Source of the DNA: Pseudomonadota bacterium
GTDB lineage: Bacteria; Bdellovibrionota; Oligoflexia; Oligoflexales; Oligoflexaceae
Assembly (NCBI GenBank): GCA_029556045.1
Contig: JAKQGS010000364.1
Location: forward strand, 1 to 7,173
Direction: 5' to 3'
DNA: 7,173 nucleotides
This document shows, piece after piece, positions 1-5,827 of this stretch. Position numbers and translations under genes: made by a program. Numbering within the stretch: the stretch's first letter is position 1; each line of letters starts with the position of its first letter. Under the pieces are notes generated by a model. That model had not been told where the DNA came from. It did not search any database and worked only from the letters and a program-made list of their open reading frames with translations.

Positions 1-1457
1 TGGACGAACTGCGACGCCTCAAACAGGATATTGACGTCGCGAAGTTTGCGGAGGAGATCGGCTCTCCGGTGATTCCTGTCTCCGGCAAAACCGGTGAGGG
101 CATCACCCAGTTGAAAGAAGCCGTCGCTGCGATGCAGCAAAATTCTGCTGGATACATTCCTACTATTTCTGTCGAAGAGAACGACAAGACGCTGCATCGC
201 CGTTCACAGATGCTGGGACGAAAGTACGGCCCCAAAGCAGACGTCATTCTGAAAAACCAAAATCGCCTGGATGAGTTTTTTCTATCATCCTGGATCGGTG
301 GACTGGCCTTTGTCCTGATTATGATGTTTTTGTTTCAAGCGATATTCACCTGGTCATCACCGCTGATGGACTTTGTGGAAGACGGCATTGGCGTAATGGG
401 AGCATGGGTTGCCTCTGCGGTTCCTCCTGGCATCATGGCGGACTTTATCAAAGATGCAATTTTCGGCGGTTTTGGCTCGTTTTTGACCTTTGTGCCGCAG
501 ATTTTTATTCTCACGTTTATTATCGGCATCCTGGAAGATACCGGTTACCTGGCGCGCGCCGCCATCATCTGCCATCGCCCCCTGAGCCTATTTGGCCTGT
601 CGGGAAAAAGTTTTGTGCCGATGCTGTCCGGTCATGCCTGCGCCATTCCCGCAATTTTTGCAGCCCGCACCATTGAATCTCCGAAACGACGACTATTGAC
701 TATCCTGGCGGTACCCCTCATGTCGTGTTCGGCTCGATTGCCGGTGTACAGTCTTCTGATCACGGCGCTGATTCCACCCATCACATTTGGCGGCATCCTT
801 GGTTTGCAGGGGCTGGCCTTTTTTGCCCTTTACGCATTTGGCATTCTCACCGCCCTGGTGGTGACCAGTCTGTTGGCAAAAACATCCTTTAAAAATGAGT
901 CCGATGCTCCCTTTATCATCGAACTCCCTCCTTACCGAATGCCCAGTTGGCGGCCTTTGGTGCGGCGATCCTTGGACACGTCCACCACCTTTGTCACCAA
1001 AGCCGGTGGGGTCATTTTCATGGTGGCCCTGATGGTTTGGGTGTTGGGGTACTTTCCAGGTGGGGAAGGTCAATTGGAGTCCTCTTGGTTGGCACAAATG
1101 GGACGGTGGATTGAGCCAGTGTTCACTCCCATTGGATTGGACTGGAAGTTTGGGGTGGCGGTTCTTGCGTCCTTTGTGGCACGCGAAGTATTTGTGGGTA
1201 CCCTGGGAACCTTGTTTGGAATTGCTGCAGCGGAAGAACAGTCCGTGGATTTGGCGGCAAAACTGCAGCAATCCGGGCTGTCCATGGCTTCAGGCATTGC
1301 CCTTCTGGCCTTTTATGCCATCGCTCTCCAGTGCGGCTCCACCTTGGCGGTCATGCGACGGGAAACCGGCAAATCCAGTATTCCGATTATGGCTTTTATC
1401 GGTTATGGCCTGATCGGCTATGCAGCGGCCTGGATCCTCTATCAAATTTTCGCCTGA
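1..1457 (+). CDS. feoB: Ferrous iron transport protein B (FeoB), C-terminal part; 5' end outside the window
   Basis: FeoB takes up Fe2+ across the inner membrane; a GTPase domain at its N-terminus controls a multi-helix channel domain. The frame is open from base 3, so 484 residues are visible against about 770 in E. coli FeoB. The first residues (DELRRLKQD, then PVSGKTGEG at about 72-98) are the end of the G domain, with PVSGKTGEG in the place of the G5 loop. The membrane domain follows from about 285. The two family gate motifs are present: GLSGKSFVP...GHACAIP at 594-650, keeping the Cys (codon 639), and MSCSARLPVY at 720-749. FVAREVFVGTLGTLF and LQCGSTLAVMRRETGK lie near the C-terminus. 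The apparent start at base 69 is an internal GTG inside the G5 region and is not real. No feoC follows. The identification is firm; only the missing N-terminus is unknown. Confidence 0.97.
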   Translation, partial: DELRRLKQDIDVAKFAEEIGSPVIPVSGKTGEGITQLKEAVAAMQQNSAGYIPTISVEENDKTLHRRSQMLGRKYGPKADVILKNQNRLDEFFLSSWIGGLAFVLIMMFLFQAIFTWSSPLMDFVEDGIGVMGAWVASAVPPGIMADFIKDAIFGGFGSFLTFVPQIFILTFIIGILEDTGYLARAAIICHRPLSLFGLSGKSFVPMLSGHACAIPAIFAARTIESPKRRLLTILAVPLMSCSARLPVYSLLITALIPPITFGGILGLQGLAFFALYAFGILTALVVTSLLAKTSFKNESDAPFIIELPPYRMPSWRPLVRRSLDTSTTFVTKAGGVIFMVALMVWVLGYFPGGEGQLESSWLAQMGRWIEPVFTPIGLDWKFGVAVLASFVAREVFVGTLGTLFGIAAAEEQSVDLAAKLQQSGLSMASGIALLAFYAIALQCGSTLAVMRRETGKSSIPIMAFIGYGLIGYAAAWILYQIFA

Positions 1458-1493
1458 CTTGGACGGAAAGCCCGGCGATGGGATGGTTGCCCG

Positions 1494-1522
1494 TTGACAG
1501 AGTTCCCCAATCCCCGCATAAT
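1494..1522 (+). promoter_or_regulatory. Sigma70-type promoter for the DUF4920 gene
   Basis: TTGACA (1494-1499), a 17-nt spacer and CATAAT (1517-1522) form a near-consensus housekeeping promoter. It lies 37 nt after the feoB stop and would start transcription near 1529, leaving a leader of about 37 nt. The following gene can therefore be expressed independently of feoB. A TTG at 1494 in frame with the gene is part of the -35 box, not a start codon. Confidence 0.75.
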
Positions 1523-1565
1523 TTTTCGGTATCGCAACAACATTTTTTATCGCGCGAGGTTCATC

Positions 1566-2027
1566 ATGAAACACCTGGCCCTGGCTTTCCTGGCGGTTTC
1601 CGCCCTGACCCAAACATCTTTGGCAGCTGACAAAGTGCAAAAACCCGATCATTTTGGTTCAACTTTCACACAAACCCAAACCACCAATCTGCCACAGGTG
1701 GTCAAACAAGCGGACCAATACAAAAAGACTCCTGCCCTTTTAGAAGCTGAAGTCAAACAGGTGTGCGTCAAAAAGGGCTGCTGGATGACCATTGAAAATG
1801 GCGGAACTTCGGTGCGGGTTGTCTTCAAGGATTACAGCTTTTTTGTCCCCAAGCGGCTAGTGGGCCAAAAGGTTAAAATAGAGGGTTTGTTGGAAGAAAA
1901 AGAGATGTCCGTCAAGGATCAGCAGCATTTTCTAAAGGACGCCGGCGCCAGCGACAAGGAAATCGCAGCCGTCACCGCTGCCAAAAAAGAATTCCAGTTT
2001 GTGGCCACCGCGGTGGAAAAGCTTTGA
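1566..2027 (+). CDS. Exported DUF4920-family protein of unknown function
   Basis: This encodes 153 residues. Residues 1-20 form a Sec signal peptide (Lys2, hydrophobic core, probable cleavage after SLA at 20), so the mature protein is periplasmic or otherwise exported. The core VCVKKGCWMTI (66-76) with Cys67 and Cys72, then VRVVFKDYSFFVP (83-95) and GQKVKIEGLLEEKEM, matches DUF4920 as I know it: a small beta-rich domain with a conserved C-x4-C pair just before Trp-Met. The cysteines could form a disulfide or bind a metal; neither is shown. The ATG at 1566 is chosen because GAGG (1556-1559) lies 6 nt upstream and the signal peptide begins there. The gene follows feoB in the same direction but has its own promoter, so a role in iron handling is only possible. 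The family is fairly sure; the function is unknown. Confidence 0.88.
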   Translation: MKHLALAFLAVSALTQTSLAADKVQKPDHFGSTFTQTQTTNLPQVVKQADQYKKTPALLEAEVKQVCVKKGCWMTIENGGTSVRVVFKDYSFFVPKRLVGQKVKIEGLLEEKEMSVKDQQHFLKDAGASDKEIAAVTAAKKEFQFVATAVEKL

Positions 2028-2056
2028 GGTTTTGGACCGTTGCCCGTCGGGCCGCC

Positions 2057-2216
2057 AATTAGTCGCTGGCGCGAAATAGTCTTTTGAGCTGGTGCCAAAT
2101 TGAAAAAGGACAAGGCGGCGCAAAAAATCCCGACGAAGACAGTACGTTATGGTACGGCGAGGAGGGATTTTTTGAGACAACGCCGTAGTTTTTCAATTTC
2201 GCGCCAGCGACGAATT
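2057..2216. repeat. Nested inverted-repeat element, REP/MITE-like
   Basis: This 160-bp block fills most of the gap between two exported-protein genes and has several paired layers. The outer arms 2057-2077 and 2196-2216 pair at 20 of 21 positions, including 16 uninterrupted (2062-2077 with 2196-2211). A second left arm, 2087-2107, also pairs with the right side (2189-2209) at 18 of 21. Further in, CAAAAAATCCC (2121-2131) faces GGGATTTTTTG (2164-2174), around a 32-nt centre carrying GTAC...GTAC (2142-2155). The two left arms are themselves similar (2065-2077 and 2088-2100, 11 of 13 identical, 23 bp apart), as if part of one arm had been duplicated. No credible protein is encoded. It could be a dispersed palindromic element, a transcription terminator for the upstream gene, or both. 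Copy number is unknown from this window. Confidence 0.7.
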
Positions 2217-2243
2217 TGACAAAACCACTCGGGGGGAGATAAG
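2216..2243 (+). promoter_or_regulatory. Candidate promoter for the duplicated-domain exported protein
   Basis: TTGACA (2216-2221), a 16-nt spacer and GATAAG (2238-2243, four of six consensus bases) would start transcription near 2250, about 40 nt before the ATG at 2290. The -35 box shares its first base with the last paired base of the inverted-repeat element. The -35 is perfect and the -10 mediocre, so the call is moderate. Confidence 0.5.
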
Positions 2244-2289
2244 TGAGTCTCCGGAGAGAGAAAACAAAACCTCGCTTAGGAGACCCCTT

Positions 2290-2865
2290 ATGAAACTCAT
2301 TTCCATCGTCCTGACAGCTGTCACCCTCTTTGGCGCTGCGGCCACCGGTATGGCCCGCGATCGTCGCGTTGAATTTATCAACAACCCGACCGTCAACCTG
2401 GGTGGCCAGAGCTATTTGTTTGACGCCAACAGTGACCCCAACGGCATCTGCCGCGCATTGGGATTTGGTGGTTATGTGCAGAACACCATGGGTTATCAGT
2501 TGGATGACGCGTCGTTTGTAACGGTTGACGCCCGCGGTCGCATCATCAGCATGGCGGGCGACTCCATTGGTGAGGTTGTGACCAGCATCGGTTGTACGGG
2601 AGGTCGTGATGACCAAACCGGCAGCCGCTTATTCAACTTCCCCACTTACAACATGGACGGAATCACCTTCCATTTCCACCCCAGCAGCGAGCGGGATGCC
2701 GTATGCCGCTACCTCGGCTTCCGTCGTGCTGTGGCGGGAACGATTGACTATGACGTGAAAGAAAACGTCAATGTCATGACAGTACGGATGAATGGCCGCA
2801 TTGAGAATCTGGACCAAAACGTATTTCAGTCGTTTGTCATTTCTCAGATCATGTGCCGTCGCTGA
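2290..2865 (+). CDS. Exported protein with two tandem copies of a cysteine-paired domain; function unknown
   Basis: I do not recognise a named family. The 191-residue product starts with a Sec signal peptide (Lys2, hydrophobic to about 20, probable cleavage after GMA at 22). The rest is an internal duplication: residues 29-102 and 114-189. Aligning 29-59 with 114-144 without gaps gives 12 identities in 31, including N-x-PT-x-N, G, F and CR-x-LGF. The second half of each unit shares TV...GRI (78-85 and 164-171) and ends in a cysteine. Each unit has one Cys in C-R-x-L-G-F (54, 139) and one at its end (102, 189), so one disulfide per unit is likely. GGAG (2279-2282) lies 7 nt before the ATG. There are no further membrane segments or catalytic motifs; a secreted or periplasmic binding or structural role is a guess. 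The gene appears monocistronic, between the repeat element and a convergent operon. Confidence 0.85.
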   Translation: MKLISIVLTAVTLFGAAATGMARDRRVEFINNPTVNLGGQSYLFDANSDPNGICRALGFGGYVQNTMGYQLDDASFVTVDARGRIISMAGDSIGEVVTSIGCTGGRDDQTGSRLFNFPTYNMDGITFHFHPSSERDAVCRYLGFRRAVAGTIDYDVKENVNVMTVRMNGRIENLDQNVFQSFVISQIMCRR

Positions 2866-2873
2866 ATTGATTC

Positions 2874-2895
2874 ACCGGCTGCTCCGGCAGCCGGT
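2874..2895. terminator. Hairpin between convergent genes, terminator-like
   Basis: ACCGGCTGC (2874-2882) and GCAGCCGGT (2887-2895) form a perfect 9-bp GC-rich stem with a TCCG loop, 8 nt after the stop at 2865 and 21 nt beyond the 3' end of the leftward operon. Neither strand has a T-run after the stem, so it is not a classical intrinsic terminator. It may block 3' exonucleases or assist another form of termination for both converging units. Confidence 0.5.
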
Positions 2896-2916
2896 ATCTC
2901 CCTATCCCCCAGCGCC

Positions 2917-3438
2917 CTACCTTAGTCTTCGTTTGCCTGTCAGCATACCCATCCATGTCTTGCGTTTATAGAGATAGGCATCTCGCAACATTCCCACCAG
3001 GTGCAGCGCTATCAGGACTTTAAGGGTATGCCCCAACATAAAATGAATAGTCTCTAAATCTTCGTCCCCAAAAAATCTATCCCAGCCCAGCAACCAACCC
3101 GTTAACGCCAATGCCGCAATGCAGGACCAGATCAGAACATATGTCCAGGCTGCCAGGGGATTGTGTCCCGAGAATTGTGAAGAGGATGGATTTTTAAGTT
3201 GACGAATAAAGTCGAAGACTAAGCGAGGACGCAGGGGGGTATTGGACCACCGAGAGGGCCCGGTGGTCATGAAACCGTAAACCACACGAATCGCCACGGC
3301 GATAACCGCTATCACCCCCACGCGGACATGAGGGGGATCGCCCCCCTCCAGCACCAGTAGATTCATGACAACCGCTGACACGATCACCCAGTGGATGATG
3401 CGTGTCGGGATGTCCCAAATGACCGGCTCCGACTTCAT
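2917..3438 (-). CDS. b561-type membrane cytochrome b
   Basis: This 173-residue integral membrane protein probably passes electrons between quinol and a periplasmic or membrane partner using two b-type haems. The start VIWDIPTRIIHW (6-17) is typical of the bacterial cytochrome b561 / hydrogenase b-type cytochrome family. Hydrophobic segments lie at about 14-31, 38-57, 98-118 and 133-152, giving four helices. The probable haem ligands, by analogy with the family, are His16 on helix 1, His37 at the start of helix 2 (H-x3-G), and His132 and His146 around helix 4. SGHNPLAAW (90-98) is another family feature. The C-terminus is basic (GKRRLR), probably cytoplasmic. The ATG overlaps the stop of the upstream PepSY gene (ATGA, 3435-3438), so translation is likely coupled. 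It is last in the operon. The electron donor and acceptor are unknown. Confidence 0.9.
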   Translation of the reverse strand: MKSEPVIWDIPTRIIHWVIVSAVVMNLLVLEGGDPPHVRVGVIAVIAVAIRVVYGFMTTGPSRWSNTPLRPRLVFDFIRQLKNPSSSQFSGHNPLAAWTYVLIWSCIAALALTGWLLGWDRFFGDEDLETIHFMLGHTLKVLIALHLVGMLRDAYLYKRKTWMGMLTGKRRLR

Positions 3439-3701
3439 TTTTCGACTTTTTCTTTGACGGCTTCACCAGTGACGGGGTTGAAATAGACTTCAACTTTTTT
3501 GCCTTCCTTGTTGGTCCCGTAGATTTCAAAGCAATTGCCATCGGTGACTTTAAATTTTTTAATGGTGTAGCCTTGGTCGGTCAGTGACTTTTGAAATTCC
3601 TTTTCGTTCTTCCACTTGTCCTTTGGTTCCTTTGTACAATTAGGGCCGGCGAAGGCAGCGGAGGCGGACATGAGCAGCACTGTCGACAATAAAACTTTCA
3701 T
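3435..3701 (-). CDS. Small exported PepSY-type domain protein
   Basis: This encodes 88 residues. Residues 1-18 are a signal peptide ending AFA, so the mature form of about 70 residues is exported. W30, EFQKSLTDQGYTIKKFKV (35-52), GNCFEIYG (55-62) and VEVYFNPVTGEAV (70-82) match the single-domain PepSY_2 pattern: a helix with GY, then strands, then a P-x-TGE turn. Cys22 and Cys57 could form a disulfide. PepSY domains occur alone or fused to membrane electron-transfer proteins, and single-domain forms are often encoded beside b-type cytochromes. The ATGA overlap with the cytochrome gene fits a periplasmic partner or accessory of that cytochrome (inference). The start at 3701 is chosen because AAAGGAG lies just upstream and the signal peptide begins there. 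The longer open frame to 3815 would put a cytoplasmic-looking extension before the signal peptide, over the upstream gene. Confidence 0.88.
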   Translation of the reverse strand: MKVLLSTVLLMSASAAFAGPNCTKEPKDKWKNEKEFQKSLTDQGYTIKKFKVTDGNCFEIYGTNKEGKKVEVYFNPVTGEAVKEKVEK

Positions 3702-3712
3702 AATCAACTCCT

Positions 3713-4276
3713 TTACATTTGAATCAATATCACCAGACCAAACGCCACAAATAGCGCACTGGCCATGATACGTATCCACTTCATGGGGATGCGCTGTAAT
3801 AGCTTTTCCCCCCAAAAAATCGCCAGAGCGTTGGAAAGTAGCATCCCCAGCGTCGTGCCCAGGGTAACCAACCAGATGCTGTTATACTGCGCCCCCAAAG
3901 CCACCGTTGCAAGCTGAGTTTTATCCCCCATCTCTGCCAGAAAAAAGAGCACCACCGTGGTAGCAAAAGCCCCGAACCGTCCGGTGGTGGCCCCTTCCTG
4001 ATCCTTATCGGGAACGAGAATCCAGATGGCAAAGGCAAAAAAGATCGCTGCGAGAATCCATGACAGAATATGGGGGGGCACGAACGATGCGATCCACGCT
4101 CCAGAACCGGCCGCCAGAGCATGATTGGCCAATGTGGCCACCAGAATTCCGGCCATGATGGTCCATGGCTTTTTATAACGAACCGCCAGCACGAGGGCGA
4201 GCAATTGGGTCTTGTCACCCATTTCGCCGAGAAAAACCAGACTGAAGGAGCTTAACAACTGATTCCAGGTTTCCAT
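3713..4276 (-). CDS. Gdt1/TMEM165 (UPF0016) family cation transporter, probable Mn2+ exporter
   Basis: This 187-residue inner-membrane protein has six hydrophobic segments arranged as two repeats. Each repeat carries the family signature E-x-G-D-K-T: GEMGDKTQ at 17-24 and AEMGDKTQ at 114-121. The acidic residues Glu18, Asp21, Glu115 and Asp118 are expected to form the cation site. Bacterial members studied (for example MneA of Vibrio) export Mn2+; the yeast and human relatives move Mn2+ and Ca2+ in exchange for H+. Mn2+ export is therefore the likely role, but substrate cannot be read from sequence. The length is normal. GAGGA lies about 8 nt before the ATG. It is first in a leftward operon, with the PepSY gene 11 nt after its stop and that gene's AAAGGAG overlapping the TAA. 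I see no yybP-ykoY (Mn2+) riboswitch motif in the leader. Confidence 0.92.
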   Translation of the reverse strand: METWNQLLSSFSLVFLGEMGDKTQLLALVLAVRYKKPWTIMAGILVATLANHALAAGSGAWIASFVPPHILSWILAAIFFAFAIWILVPDKDQEGATTGRFGAFATTVVLFFLAEMGDKTQLATVALGAQYNSIWLVTLGTTLGMLLSNALAIFWGEKLLQRIPMKWIRIMASALFVAFGLVILIQM

Positions 4277-4308
4277 CCAGGATTTCCTCGGAGCACGCTT
4301 GTCAGATT

Positions 4309-4319
4309 GTTCAATGAAC
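4309..4319. promoter_or_regulatory. Short palindrome, possible operator for the leftward operon
   Basis: GTTCAATGAAC is a perfect dyad (5-bp arms, one central base), 33 nt upstream of the Gdt1-family ATG and just after the candidate leftward -10. CAATGAAC recurs at 4418-4425 beside the rightward promoter. It does not look like a Fur box or the MntR site I know. The palindrome is short, so it may be chance. Confidence 0.3.
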
Positions 4320-4326
4320 CGAAATA

Positions 4327-4355
4327 TTTATACAGCTTAAATGGCAAAAAAGTAA
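4327..4355 (-). promoter_or_regulatory. Candidate promoter for the Gdt1-PepSY-cytochrome operon
   Basis: Read on the minus strand, TTACTT (4355-4350), a 17-nt spacer and TATAAA (4332-4327) would start transcription near 4320, about 44 nt before the ATG. The -35 is poor. An alternative on the same strand is TATACT (4399-4394) with TTGTTT (4420-4415) at a 15-nt spacing, which would overlap the rightward promoter face to face. A promoter must lie in this gap; which one is unsettled. Confidence 0.35.
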
Positions 4356-4373
4356 TGAATTCCGTGATTTTAG

Positions 4374-4401
4374 TTGAATAATCACTCGCGCGAAGTATAA
4401 T
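4374..4401 (+). promoter_or_regulatory. Sigma70-type promoter for the CNNM/CorC-type gene
   Basis: TTGAAT (4374-4379), a 16-nt spacer and a perfect TATAAT (4396-4401). The expected start, 6 to 9 nt after the -10, falls at about 4406-4410, on or just before the ATG of a 14-codon mini-ORF. The transcript would thus be leaderless, or nearly so, with respect to that mini-ORF. Confidence 0.65.
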
Positions 4402-4409
4402 CAAAACCT

Positions 4410-4454
4410 ATGAAAAACAATGAACAATTCTACCTATATCCCGCGGTTGCATGA
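4410..4454 (+). CDS. Possible 14-residue leader peptide, stop overlapping the next start (ATGA)
   Basis: ATG at 4410 opens a 14-codon frame (MKNNEQFYLYPAVA) that stops with TGA at 4452-4454, overlapping the ATG at 4451. It has no Shine-Dalgarno, but the predicted transcription start lies at or within a few bases of its ATG, so leaderless initiation is possible. The downstream gene also lacks a Shine-Dalgarno (the bases before it are CCGCGGTTGC), so re-initiation by ribosomes finishing the leader would explain its translation. So short a frame can arise by chance, and there is no comparative evidence. It contains no run of identical or amino-acid-biosynthetic codons of the attenuator kind. Confidence 0.3.
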   Translation: MKNNEQFYLYPAVA

Positions 4455-5752
4455 TGACTATTGCCCTTGAGCTTGCACTGATTTTGGGACTTATTCTCAC
4501 CAATGGTCTACTGGCGATGGCGGAGATGGCGATCGTGTCCGCCAAGAAAAACCGCCTAAAAAAAGCGATGGATGATGGCGATCACGGAGCTGCGGTTGCC
4601 ATAAAATTGGCAGAATCCCACACAGATTTTCTAGCGTCCATTCAAGTGGGTATTACACTGATCGGCGTACTGGCTGGCGTATTTTCCGGTGCCCGGGTAT
4701 CCGGTTTTATCGCCAAGCAGGTGGCAAGCGTTTCCCCCATGCTTACGGATTATGCGGAACCGATCGGCCTGGCCATTGTCGTTTTGGTGGTAACTTATTT
4801 CTCCCTTGTATTGGGGGAGTTGGTGCCCAAGCGCATGGCCCTTCATTCACCGGAGCGTATTGCCATCCGCATGGCCCGACCCATCGCTGCTTTGGGGCGC
4901 GGTTTAAAGCCGGTGGTTTATGTCCTCTCACGCTCTACCAACATGATCCTGCGGTTGTTTCATATTCATAACGTCAACGCCTCTACCGTGACGGAAGAAG
5001 AAGTGCGATTCATGATCGAAGAGGGCACCGAATCTGGTGTTTTTGACAAGCAAGAAGAAACCCTGATCAAACGGGTTTTACGCTTTGACGATTTGAATAT
5101 CACCGACGTTATGACGCCGCGCACACAGGTCGTGGCATTTGACGTTCATGATCCGGTGGAAACCGTTTTGACGCGGATTGCGGAATGTCGCCATTCGTAT
5201 TTTCCGGTCTTCGACACCCACATGGATCGCCCTTTGGGGCATGTTTCATCCAAGACCCTTATGGCCATGATGATTCGCAAGGAGCCAATCGACCTGCGGG
5301 CCTGCATTGACGATGCTCTATATCTCCCGGAAACTCTGGCGGCGGACGATGCGTTGGAAAAATTCCGTGAAACTAAAAAACACATCGCCTTTGTGGTGGA
5401 TGAATACGGTGGTTTTGCCGGACTGATCACCGTCAACGATCTCATCACGTCGATTGTAGGCGACATTCCCAGCCACAACCAGCAGTCCGCACAAAGCATC
5501 ATCCAGCGGGATGACGGATCATGGCTGGTGGATGCACAGATCCCTTACGAAGAGTTGTTTGACGTCCTTGGTCTCGAAGAAACCGGCGATGAGGACTATC
5601 AAACTGTTGCGGGCTTCGTGATGGCGAAACTGGCCAAAATCCCCGAGGAGGGCGAAAAGGTGGCGATCGCTGACTTTGTCTTTGAGGTGGTGGATATGGA
5701 TCGACGTCGCATAGACAAGATCCTGGTATATTCCAAAAAAACTCCTGAATAA
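4451..5752 (+). CDS. CNNM/CorC (TlyC-type 'hemolysin') transporter with DUF21, CBS pair and CorC_HlyC domains
   Basis: This complete 433-residue inner-membrane protein belongs to the family often annotated as hemolysin but best understood as divalent cation (Mg2+/Co2+) transport or efflux. Domains in order: DUF21/CNNM membrane domain at about 1-180, with hydrophobic segments at 4-24, 62-82 and 102-122 and the signature LGELVPKR at 121-128; a CBS pair at about 215-335, beginning DVMTPR (219-224) and ending DEYGGFAGLIT (317-327), the usual adenosine-nucleotide-sensing module; and a C-terminal CorC_HlyC domain at about 350-430, with TVAGFVM (385-391) and DMDRRRIDK (415-423). The start is ATGATG, either codon possible; the in-frame stop at 4421-4423 excludes a much longer start. 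There is no Shine-Dalgarno, which is odd for this window. Toxin activity is unlikely. The exact cation is unknown. Confidence 0.93.
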   Translation: MMTIALELALILGLILTNGLLAMAEMAIVSAKKNRLKKAMDDGDHGAAVAIKLAESHTDFLASIQVGITLIGVLAGVFSGARVSGFIAKQVASVSPMLTDYAEPIGLAIVVLVVTYFSLVLGELVPKRMALHSPERIAIRMARPIAALGRGLKPVVYVLSRSTNMILRLFHIHNVNASTVTEEEVRFMIEEGTESGVFDKQEETLIKRVLRFDDLNITDVMTPRTQVVAFDVHDPVETVLTRIAECRHSYFPVFDTHMDRPLGHVSSKTLMAMMIRKEPIDLRACIDDALYLPETLAADDALEKFRETKKHIAFVVDEYGGFAGLITVNDLITSIVGDIPSHNQQSAQSIIQRDDGSWLVDAQIPYEELFDVLGLEETGDEDYQTVAGFVMAKLAKIPEEGEKVAIADFVFEVVDMDRRRIDKILVYSKKTPE

Positions 5753-5827
5753 CAATGTTCTATACATTTAATGGCAACCGATTGCAGAAAAAGCTTGCCA
5801 AGGAACAATGTCGGGTGTAGTCCGGTC

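Noticed and set aside
693..1271. 192-codon reverse-strand frame inside feoB
   Set aside because: It lies antisense to a strongly conserved FeoB frame and has a biased, His/Gln/Gly-rich composition with no domain; a shadow frame.
1494..1565. N-terminal extension of the DUF4920 gene from a TTG at 1494
   Set aside because: The TTG is the -35 box of a good promoter, and the extension would bury the signal peptide that begins at 1566 behind a proper ribosome binding site.
2241..2284. Leader hairpin (2241-2247 with 2271-2277; 2247-2252 with 2279-2284) masking the ribosome binding site of the gene at 2290
   Set aside because: The predicted transcript start near 2250 would remove most of the left arm, and the pairings are short and compete with each other.
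2059..2616. 185-codon reverse-strand frame across the repeat and the duplicated-domain gene
   Set aside because: It runs through the inverted repeat and antisense to a gene with a signal peptide and internal duplication; no ribosome binding site or domain.
3702..3815. Longer form of the PepSY gene starting at 3815
   Set aside because: It would overlap the end of the Gdt1-family gene and put residues before a clear signal peptide; the ATG at 3701 has AAAGGAG upstream.
4277..4450. Mn2+ (yybP-ykoY) riboswitch or Fur box before the Gdt1-family gene
   Set aside because: I looked on the minus strand for the conserved riboswitch loops and for a GATAATGATAATCATTATC-like dyad and saw neither.
5772..5800. 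TGGCAA...TTGCCA inverted repeat as a terminator of the CNNM/CorC-type gene
   Set aside because: Only 6 bp with a 17-nt loop and no T-run; expected by chance.
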